NCBI GenBank assembly: GCA_944390905.1
Contig: CALXRR010000007.1
Coordinates: 1 to 51,427, forward strand
Direction of reading: 5' to 3'
Length of the DNA: 51,427 nt
DNA from: an uncultured Alphaproteobacteria bacterium
GTDB lineage: Bacteria; Pseudomonadota; Alphaproteobacteria; RF32; CAG-239
The position numbers and the translations under genes are program-made. Shown here piece after piece: positions 32,943 through 42,400 of the stretch. The notes beneath the pieces were generated by a model. The model saw only the letters and a list, made by a program, of their open reading frames with translations. It was not told where the DNA came from and searched no databases. How positions within the stretch are numbered: position 1 is the stretch's first letter; each line of letters starts with the position of its first letter.

Positions 32943-32983
32943 AAATAAAGGCTTGTTTTTATAAACAAGCCTTTATTTTTTTT
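32943..32983. terminator. Intrinsic terminator between convergent flavin reductase and adhE genes
   Basis: Stem AAATAAAGGCTTGTTT/AAACAAGCCTTTATTT with a short loop and T run on the plus strand; A-rich on the other side, so it may serve adhE too. Confidence 0.9.
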
Positions 32984-32998
32984 ATCTAAATCAGAAGA

Positions 32999-35620
32999 TT
33001 AGAGTTCAAAGTCGATTACCCCGTCATAAGCGTAGTAATACAGTTTCTTGATTTCCTCAATCAACGGATAGCGCGGGTTAGAACCGGTGCATTGGTCATC
33101 AAAAGCCCAAACCGGTAGATATTCCATAGCTTTATCGAAGTCTTCTTTAGATACTCCCCAGTCTTTAATCGACAGCGGAATATTTAAAGTTTTTTTCAAG
33201 TCTTGCAAAGCTTTAATCAATCCGTCAACTTTGGCGTCATCATCTTTACCTTTGATTCCCAAAGATTCTGCAAAGGCCGCATAAGCTGCTTTGGCATTCG
33301 GGAACTTATATTGCGGAAAGGCGCACTGCTTAACCGGTTTATCAGTAGCATTATAACGAATCACCTGACAAATCAGCAAAGCATTAGCAAATCCGTGCGG
33401 AATATGGAATGCGGCACCCAACTTGTGAGCCATAGAGTGACATACTCCAAGGAAAGCATTAGCAAAAGCCATACCAGCCAGAGTTGAAGCATGATGAACT
33501 TTTTCGCGAGCAAACGGCTCAGCGGTATTATAAGACTTTGGCAAGTATTGCATAATGAGCTGACCAGCTTGGATAGACAAACCTCTGGTAAACTCGGTAG
33601 CCATTGAAGATACATAAGACTCCAAAGCATGCGTCATCACATCAATACCAGATGCAGCACACAATCCTTTAGGCATAGTCTTGACCAAGTTAGAGTCAAC
33701 AATAGCCATATTCGGGGTAAGGGCATAGTCAGCGATTGCATATTTAATGCCGGTTGAATCATCAGTAATGATAGAGAACGGAGTCACCTCAGAACCGGTA
33801 CCTGATGTAGTCGGAATGGCAACCATCTCGGCTTTTTGTCCGAGCGGCGGAAATTCGAAGATTCTCTTACGAATATCCATAAATCGCATAGCCAAATCTT
33901 CAAACTTGAGTTCCGGATGTTCATACATCAACCACAAGATTTTTGCAGCATCAATCGGAGACCCGCCGCCCAAAGCAATAATCACATCAGGCTTAAAGGA
34001 GTCTACCATACGGATAGCGCGATTTACGGTGCTCAAATCCGGATCCGGATTTACATCACTGAAGATTTGGTATTGCATCCCCATTTCCTCCAAAACGGAA
34101 GTAATTTGAGTCGTATATCCCAAATCAAACAAAGATTTATCGGTAACGATAAAGGCTTTTTTCTTGCCATTGAGTTCGCGCAGAGCCACCGGCAAAGAAC
34201 CGGGTTTAAAGTATATTTTAGCCGGCACTTTGAACCAAAGCATATTTTCTTCGCGTTTGGCCACAGATTTAATATTCATCAGATGTTTTACTCCTACATT
34301 TTCACTAACTGAGTTTCCGCCCCAAGATCCGCAACCCAAAGTCAAAGACGGCTCCAAACGGAAGTTATAAATGTCACCGATAGCGCCTTGAGCCGACGGA
34401 CAGTTAATGAGAATACGTCCGGTATGCAATTCATTTCCGAAGTATTTAATGCGGTCATCGTTGTGCTGAGCGGTATATAATATAGAAGTATGGCCAGCCC
34501 CTCCGAAAGAAACCAACTCTTTGGCTTTGGCGGTAGCTTCTTCAAAATTTTTAGCTTTATAAAGAGCCAATACCGGAGAAAGTTTTTCAGCTGAGAAAGG
34601 TTCCTCTTTGCCGACTTTTTGAGCTTCAGCAATCAGAACTTTAGTATCAGGATGAACTTTAATTCCGGCCATCTCAGCAATTTTAGCAGCTTTTTGACCA
34701 ACGATAGCCGAGTTAAGCTTGCCATCAATCATAATGACTTTAGCGAGTTTTTCTTTTTCTTTGGGTGACAGAATATAAGCCCCACGTTTGATAAACTCAG
34801 CTTTAACATCATCATAAACATCTTTAACGCAAACCACAGATTGCTCAGAGGCACAAATCATACCGTTATCAAAAGTTTTAGACATCAAGATAGAGCTTAC
34901 GGCAGTTTCGATATCAGCAGTTTCATCAATAACGGCCGGAGCGTTACCAGCACCAACGCCGAGCGCCGGTTTTCCGGAAGAATAAGCAGATTTCACCATT
35001 CCCGGACCACCGGTAGCCAAGATGACATCAACTTTCGGATGAGCCATCAACAATTGTGTCATATTGATAGTCGGATTTTCAATCCATCCGATAATATCTT
35101 GAGGAGCACCGGCTTTAACGGCTTCTTCAAGCATTAAGCGAGCAGTCTCGACGGTGCATTTTTTAGCGCGCGGGTGCGGAGAAAATATGATTGCGTTGCG
35201 AGTTTTAAGAGCAATCAAGGTTTTGAAAATTACCGTAGAAGTTGGGTTTGTAGTCGGAACAACGCCGGCGATTACTCCGAGCGGTTCGGCAATTTTAATC
35301 ATTCCGCCAGCTTCATCTTCGGCAATAATACCGCAAGTTGGAGTATGTTTAAATTTGTTGTAAATATATTCTGAGGCAAAATGGTTTTTAATAACTTTAT
35401 CTTCCCACACGCCCATGCCGGTTTCTTCGACGGCCATTTTAGCAAGGGGGATACGCAAAGAGCTCATTTTTAAGGCAACGCGTCTGAAGATTTCATCAAC
35501 TTGTTCTTGAGAATAAGTAGCAAATACCTTCTGAGCTGCGCTGACTCTGTTAACCAAGTCATCAATATGCTTCTGCTCATCAATTTCTGGAGCAGCAGCG
35601 GTTTTATTTTTTTCAGCCAT
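32999..35620 (-). CDS. adhE: Bifunctional acetaldehyde-CoA/alcohol dehydrogenase AdhE
   Basis: Reduces acetyl-CoA to ethanol in two NADH-dependent steps, regenerating NAD+ during fermentation. The N-terminal aldehyde dehydrogenase domain (about 15-440) contains the catalytic Cys in FDNGMICASEQSVV and ATGGPGMVKSAYSSGKPALG. After a linker the Fe-dependent alcohol dehydrogenase domain (about 450-870) shows ALGGGSPIDAAKILW, IPTTSGTGSEVTPFSII, GIDVMTHALESYVSS and HSMAHKLGAAFHIPHGFANA. About 873 aa is normal (E. coli 891). Two starts are possible: ATG 35638 has no Shine-Dalgarno, ATG 35620 has GGAG 12 bases upstream, so 35620 is slightly preferred. Presence of AdhE argues for an anaerobic lifestyle, unusual for free-living Alphaproteobacteria. 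Confidence 0.97.
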   Translation of the reverse strand: MAEKNKTAAAPEIDEQKHIDDLVNRVSAAQKVFATYSQEQVDEIFRRVALKMSSLRIPLAKMAVEETGMGVWEDKVIKNHFASEYIYNKFKHTPTCGIIAEDEAGGMIKIAEPLGVIAGVVPTTNPTSTVIFKTLIALKTRNAIIFSPHPRAKKCTVETARLMLEEAVKAGAPQDIIGWIENPTINMTQLLMAHPKVDVILATGGPGMVKSAYSSGKPALGVGAGNAPAVIDETADIETAVSSILMSKTFDNGMICASEQSVVCVKDVYDDVKAEFIKRGAYILSPKEKEKLAKVIMIDGKLNSAIVGQKAAKIAEMAGIKVHPDTKVLIAEAQKVGKEEPFSAEKLSPVLALYKAKNFEEATAKAKELVSFGGAGHTSILYTAQHNDDRIKYFGNELHTGRILINCPSAQGAIGDIYNFRLEPSLTLGCGSWGGNSVSENVGVKHLMNIKSVAKREENMLWFKVPAKIYFKPGSLPVALRELNGKKKAFIVTDKSLFDLGYTTQITSVLEEMGMQYQIFSDVNPDPDLSTVNRAIRMVDSFKPDVIIALGGGSPIDAAKILWLMYEHPELKFEDLAMRFMDIRKRIFEFPPLGQKAEMVAIPTTSGTGSEVTPFSIITDDSTGIKYAIADYALTPNMAIVDSNLVKTMPKGLCAASGIDVMTHALESYVSSMATEFTRGLSIQAGQLIMQYLPKSYNTAEPFAREKVHHASTLAGMAFANAFLGVCHSMAHKLGAAFHIPHGFANALLICQVIRYNATDKPVKQCAFPQYKFPNAKAAYAAFAESLGIKGKDDDAKVDGLIKALQDLKKTLNIPLSIKDWGVSKEDFDKAMEYLPVWAFDDQCTGSNPRYPLIEEIKKLYYYAYDGVIDFEL

Positions 35621-35792
35621 AGTTTTTAATGTCTCCATTAAATTAAATTATCACGGTTTCTATTATTGTTAGAATGTATGAATAAACAATTAAAATACGC
35701 GTTTTTTCAATCAACAAATATTACCAAATATGTAATTAAATTTTAACGGAGAGAATGTATATTGATATAGAGTTAAAATAAGGAGATAAATA

Positions 35793-36335
35793 ATGTTATT
35801 TTATATATTCAGACACGGAGAAACCGACGGCAATGTCAAGAACATAGTTCAAGGGGCTGGCGTTGATATGCCGCTGAATGAGCATGGTAAGGAACAAGCT
35901 GCAGCGTTAAGGGATATATTTGCGGATTTGGATTTTTCTACAATTTATTGCAGCCGCATGACGAGGGCGCGTCAAACTGCGGAGATTGTAGCCTCAGGCA
36001 AAAGGGTTGAAGTTGTTGCCGGCTTGGAGGAAATACACTTTGGCGATGCCGAAGGTATGTTGAGCGAGGACGCACATGAAAAATACGCTGATATATTCAA
36101 GGTTATCCGCGATATTAAGCATCCAGAATTCAGATACGCACATATACCGAATGCGGAAAGCGTGCAAGATAGTCTGGATAGAGCTTATAAGGCGTTAGAT
36201 TATATCAAGAGCATAGAAAAAGGGAGCAGGGCGGTTGTTGCCAGCCACGGAGGTCTGATGTATAATTTGTATCTGGACAGATTTGGCCTCCGGCACCCCT
36301 TTGCCAATTGCGAATACTTTGTGATGGAATATTAA
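35793..36335 (+). CDS. Histidine phosphatase (phosphoglycerate-mutase-like) family protein
   Basis: A 180-aa phosphatase of the branch 1 histidine phosphatase superfamily. FRHGETDGNVKNIVQG carries the nucleophilic His8, SRMTRARQTAEIV the second Arg, EEIHFGDAEG the acid/base Glu region, and ASHGGLMYNLYLDR the distal His. This pattern is shared by cobalamin phosphatase CobC, Ais and 2,3-bisphosphoglycerate-type enzymes; the substrate cannot be told. AAGGAG lies upstream of the ATG. It stands alone, with the composite repeat downstream that can act as terminator. Confidence 0.9.
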   Translation: MLFYIFRHGETDGNVKNIVQGAGVDMPLNEHGKEQAAALRDIFADLDFSTIYCSRMTRARQTAEIVASGKRVEVVAGLEEIHFGDAEGMLSEDAHEKYADIFKVIRDIKHPEFRYAHIPNAESVQDSLDRAYKALDYIKSIEKGSRAVVASHGGLMYNLYLDRFGLRHPFANCEYFVMEY

Positions 36336-36337
36336 TT

Positions 36338-36405
36338 CCTCTCCGGATGGAGAGGTCGGTGGCTAGCCACCGGAAGAGGCGAATAACCGGCGCTCAAGCG
36401 CCGGT
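36338..36405. repeat. Composite palindromic repeat, copy 1
   Basis: Three consecutive palindromes: CCTCTCC-GGAT-GGAGAGG (36338-36355), CGGTGGCTAGCCACCG (36357-36372) and ACCGGCGCT-CA-AGCGCCGGT (36386-36405), with GGAAGAGG between the second and third. Layout and spacer match the copies at 48837 and 51331. The last hairpin is followed by TATTTTATT and likely terminates transcription between convergent genes. Confidence 0.75.
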
Positions 36406-36427
36406 ATTTTATTACACCCTATCTAAC

Positions 36428-39400
36428 TTAGAACTTATAACCGAGACCTGCGTTGATTGAATAAGCATCATCCGTTTCAATATATTTATTCAATTCGCCA
36501 TAGAAGTTAAACTTCTGATAGTTATAGTCAGCACGCAGTGACAAAACTCCTCTGGTTCGGTCAGCATCATAGCTGTTAATGCTGTAATAAATATTAGCAT
36601 CACGCAAACGAGCATTAGGCGCTTTGTATGGGTCGGCCAGCTCTTGATAAATTGTTCCGCCGGCGCGCAGCTTGAGGTTATGCCCTTCGCCAAATTCAAA
36701 GAGCTTGGTAGCATACAGACCGGCTCCGGCCTCAATTGACAAGCTGTCAACAGCATCAACCTGCAGAGCTCCGCTCTCTTTGATTTTGTCTTGATGCATA
36801 CCCAAGATATTGAACTCTAAGGTCGGCTCCAAACCAAACCATCCCATATCAAAGTTGTGGCGCAACTCATTGGTAATACCGTAATAATAGTTGGTAGTAT
36901 CAGCCTCATACTTGCCGGACTGGGTGCGGCGAGTGTATTCACCAAAGCCCATACCAAAGCGCGGGATTGAGACTAACTTGGTGTTGTCAAACTGCAGGCT
37001 CAAAGGCAAGAGTACCTGAATCATTAGCTCATCACGAGAAGATGCTTCGCTATCATAATCACTGGTGTAATTAGACATCAACACACCGATACCATAGCGG
37101 AAGTTGTTGTTAAACTTCTTATCAAGCATACCGAAGACAGAGTGAGCCTGATCCTCATAGTCGGTCTGATAAGCCGTCGCATCTTGTCTTCTGGACATAA
37201 AGTCATAACCGGTAGTAAAGCGTACATCTTTGTCGCTATTGTTGTTAAAGAGGGCTGTGTTCATCTGCCTATCGGCACTTTTGATAACATCCAAGTTTTG
37301 CTTAGCAAAGTTGGCAAAGAAGTCAAGTCCGAGCTCTTTTTTGATGGTATTGTTCAAGTCAGACGCAGTGTATGCCGTCTTCATAACGTCAAATACCTGA
37401 GAGTTGCGTCCGGCTTCATAAGCGTCATCCAGGCTGTTGAGTACCGACACATCTTGAATACCTGTCTGACCAGCTAAGACATTTGTCAAACGATTTTTTT
37501 GAATTACAATATCATAACTCTTCATTTCAGAACCGGAAGAAGTAGAAGATGAAGCATCCTGCGCCACATCTATTGTGCCACTGTTAGTGTCGACTTCAGA
37601 AGTGTCGCTATCGCTATTGGCAGTATCCTCATCGCTTATTACGGGCTCGCTTTCGCGTAAGGACGGGCTCATCCAAGCCGAACTCAGAAGAGAAACATTT
37701 TGAATAGTATCAGTCTTCAAAGCATTTTTGATAGTATACTCAGTATCCAAACTACCTTGAGTGACACTTGAATCTATTTTCAGAGTACCAGACGTATTTT
37801 GAACTACAAATTTTCCGTTTGGGCCGATTGAATAACCGTCCAAAGAGTTCCGCAGCATAGAATATCCGGTAGTTGAGGGAGTTTGCCCATCTTCCCACAC
37901 AGTTTCTCCGTTTACAATAACGGTTCCGTTATTCAGGCAGGTTCCGCCACCTACACAAGACATCGCATTTGAGAGCGAAGCTTGCCCTCCTGTAAGCTCA
38001 ATCGTACCTGTGTTTGTGGCACTGGCTCCGCCTGTGGCATACATGCCATATTCGCCGTTTGTCAGATTGATAGTGCCGGAGTTTACAATAGAGCTCCCTG
38101 ATCCTGAAGCTTGCATACCATACTTTCCGGTCACATTAATTGTTCCGTCATTAGTAGCAGTTCCGCCGCCGGATATTGACATACCGACACCATTCGGCCC
38201 TGATACATTAATAACAGCATCGGCATAGTTATACAGATTTCCCCTTCCGGTCGATTGCATTCCTATCTGGGAGGCAGTAATAGTTCCATAATTTTCAGCT
38301 TTTCCTGATTCAGTGGTAATACCAATCAGACTGTCTAAAATCTTACCGGTTTCAGCATTAGTAATTGAACCTGAGTCATTGGCAATACCGATTCCGTTAG
38401 CAACCGAAATTTCAGCTGAATTGGTAATATTAACGTTTGTTCCATCAGCACCGTTAATACCATAAGCGCTGTTTCCTGTAAGCTCAATTTTTCCAGAGGC
38501 ATTGGTTGCAGAGCCTGCTAAAATATAGATACCTGAAGCTCCGTCTCCGCCTAATGTTATGGTTCCGCTGTTTGAGCCACTTCCGTTCACGACATGAATT
38601 GCGTGGAAAGACCGATTAGCAATATCAATATTTCCTTGGTTTTGCGCCGAGCCGCTCTGAACAAACAAAGCTGAAGAGCCTGCCGTACTGATAGTGCCGC
38701 CTGAAGCATTAATGATTGTTCCGCCATCGGCATACATAGCATAACCGTCAGCCGAATCTACGCTAATCTCTCCGCTATTTGTTGCCGAGCCGCTTCCGGT
38801 TGCAGTCATGGCGCTGCCTTGAGACCCGCTTATATTAATAGTTCCGGTATTTTGAGCCGAACCGTTCACGGCATTCATACCCACAGCACTATTTCCGGAC
38901 AAAGAAATTGTCCCAGAGTTTGATATAGAACCGGTTACGGCACGCATTGCGGTTAAGCCCAGTGTACCCGAAGATATTACGCCGCTATTTGCGCCGGAGC
39001 CGCTGTTTACCAGCATCAAAATACCATTTTCAACTGAGGAAGTTAAAGCTCCGTTACCGGTGGTTCCGTCACTTGAGCCGGAGTTATTAACAATGGTTCC
39101 TCCATCAGCCTGCATCGCGACCGATCCCGTTCCACCGTTAACATTAATTGTTCCTTTATTAGTAGCGGTACCGTTGCTTGCCTGCATACCGATAGAGTTT
39201 TCGCCGTTGACTTCAATAATGCTGGAGGCTAAAGAGTTGTTGGCAGTTCCGGAACCATTAATCTGCATACCTACGGAATCATTACCATTTAGGATTATTT
39301 GCCCTCGGTTCTCAATAGATCCGGCCTTCAAAGCCATAGCCACGAAGTTTCCTGAATCATTGCGAATAATTCCACGGTTGACACCAGATCCGGAATTAAC

Positions 39401-42400
39401 GTTAATAGCAGTGCTGCCTTGAGTATAAATCATACCGCTAACACCGTTTTCAACAATTCCTCCGTCAGCATATAGAGCATCGGAAGAGGGGTCTTCTACG
39501 ATGATTATGCCGTTATTTATAGCCGTTCCCTGAACATTTTGCCCATCTTGGATAACTCCGGTTGCTACCATACCATAAGAGTCGGTCCCCTTAACGGTAA
39601 TTACGCCGTTTTCGGCATTGGTCGCGGTGGTGTTCCCTCCGGCTTTCATACCGGTAGAGTTAGTCCCGCTTACGATAATACCTTGCGAGGTCGAAAAAGT
39701 AGGCAAGTCTTCATAATCAATAGGCCCGCTCTTTCCTGCATTATTGGTTAAAGTTGCACCGTTTTGCTCAGAGCCATACATACCAACGGAGTTATCACCG
39801 ATAAGATTAATAGTGTTATTGTTGGTAATGGAACCGGTGCCCACATACATCGCCACCATTCCCTGCTTATCAAAAGCAAGAGTACCATCATTAATACCTT
39901 CGCCGTTATTAACATACATGGCATAAGTGCTGTTTGAAGCATCATCAATGGTAATTATGCCGTTTGCCCCGTTCACAATCTGAGCGCTGTCACCATTTGC
40001 ATACATACCATAAGAGTTGTCAGAATTAATAACAATCTGCCCGCTGTTTGTAGCTGTTCCAGCCGTAGATTCCATACCATAAGCAGTATCACCTGATATG
40101 TTAATCATTCCACTGTTGGTAACTTTGCCACCATCGCCCTGAGCCAACATACCCGAAGAATTCGATGCCATAACATTAATCTGGTTTTTATTATTAGCCA
40201 CACCGTTTCCGGTTACGGTCATACCGGTAGAATTAGATGCGGTAGTCTCAATATTTATAATACCTTCATTCACGGCACCATATTGAGAGTCAGCAGTCGT
40301 TCCACCGCTTTCGGTGCTCATACCGACCGAATCTTCACCCTTAATGGTAATGGTTCCGGTTGCTTTGTTGGTAGTATTGGCACTGACGCTGGCCATACCG
40401 GTACTTCCTGATGAGTTCATGGTTATGGAGTTGGTATTAACACCTTCACCGTTAGTGGTATAAATGCCATAAGAATCATCACCGGTTATCTTAATAGTAC
40501 CATCATTCCATGCCGTAGCAACTCCGTCACCTTTCATACCATAAGAAGATTGACCGTTAATTGTAATTGTTGCCCCTGTATGGTTGGTCATGGCGGCACT
40601 TTCATTAGGCACGGTCGAAGTATCAGGATTTCCACCAGACCCCATACCGATACCGCCGTAATTTAAGTTAATCTCGTCATAGTTATCCAAGGTTCCGCCT
40701 GAATTTTGATACATTCCGTATCCAAAAATTTCATCAATAGTAATATTTCCATAGTTAGACGCTTCCCCATGGTCTAAATACATACCATAAGCTTGGTTTG
40801 TAGTTGTAGAAGTATAAGGGCGACCTGTAATAGAAATATTATTATTGTTAACCATTCTGGCACGCAGTCCGGTCTCTCCATACATACCATAGTTCTGAAC
40901 GGATTGAGCATTAGATACATCAATGGTAATTTCGCCGTTATTAGTAATATATGCATTATCAGCAACTACACTCATACCTTTAGAGCCATAACCGTTAACA
41001 TTAATAATGTTATTGTTTACAGCCATATTTTCAGATTGCATACCCGTAGACAAAGAACCATTAATATTTATGGTTCCGTCGTTGGTAGCTGTACCTAGCC
41101 CCGAAGACATACCAATACCGGTATCTTCCATTGATATTGTTCCGGTATCATGGTTAGTAGCATTTCCGGAAGCAGTCCCCATACCGGTACCGCCTTTCTG
41201 CATTGTAATAGTACCATAGTTGTCGTTACTGCCTGATTCCGTGTACATACCATTACCCTGCAAACTAAATACAATTTCACGATTAGCCGCATTGGTAATA
41301 TTAGCCTCTCCGCCCCAAATACCATAAGACCCTTGAGTATATGCCGTTCCCTGAGTGGTATCACCGGTTACATTCATATAGATATTAGCATCATTATATA
41401 CGGAACCTTTATCCGCCTTAATACCATACGAAGTCTTATTTTGAGTTTGCTGGCTATTTGTCAGAGTGATATTTCCATTATTGGTAACATTACCGTTTGA
41501 CGTATAAATACCATATCCTTCGTTAGCATTAGTAATGGTAATAGTGTTATTATTGTTAATATATCCGTTTCCGCCGCTTATACCATAAGCCACGCTGTTA
41601 TTTGATCCTGTCGTGTTGGTTACAGCTATCGCATTATTATTATCAATATTGCCGTTAGCAGTAGCAATACCATAACCATTTACCACATTGGTTACAGTTA
41701 CATCACCATTATTAGTAATAGAACCACTTCCAACATTAATACCATATCCGGTCTGAGATGCACCGCCGGAGTTCCCGGTAACAGTCAAGTCTCCCTGGTT
41801 AACGACATTTCCATTAGTCGTAGCAATTGCATAAGATTCGTTTTTATTAGATATAGATATAGCCGCTGAGTTTGATATATTTCCTGTAGTAGTCTTAAGG
41901 CCGTATCCCACTCCGTCCAGAGCCCCATCGGTGTTGTTTATTGTAATAGCACCGCTGTTGGTAATGCTTCCGTTTTCAGCAGCAATAGCATAGCTATCCA
42001 AAGCATCGCTGATAGTAATAGAATTGGTGCTGGTAACATTACCTTTAGCTGATTTAATTCCGTAAGATACGGTATTCTGAGCTCCGGTAGTGTTAGTTAT
42101 GGTAATAGTACCATTATTAGTAACATTACCGTTCTGCTGTAAAATACCAACACTCTCAATTATTGAATCCGCATTTTCATCAGATGGAGCAGAGGCATTA
42201 GCCAAACTATTATCAATCTGAATTGTCCCGTTCAGCTCATTAACAATATTTCCGTTCTGGGTCATAGACAATCCGACGCCGCCGTTTTCCAAAACGATAC
42301 TTCCGCTGTTGGTGATTATACCTGTATTATGTTGAATACCGGTTCCTTGTTGAGCCAAAGTTATAGTTCCGGTATTAATTGACGCTCCTCCGTTATAAGA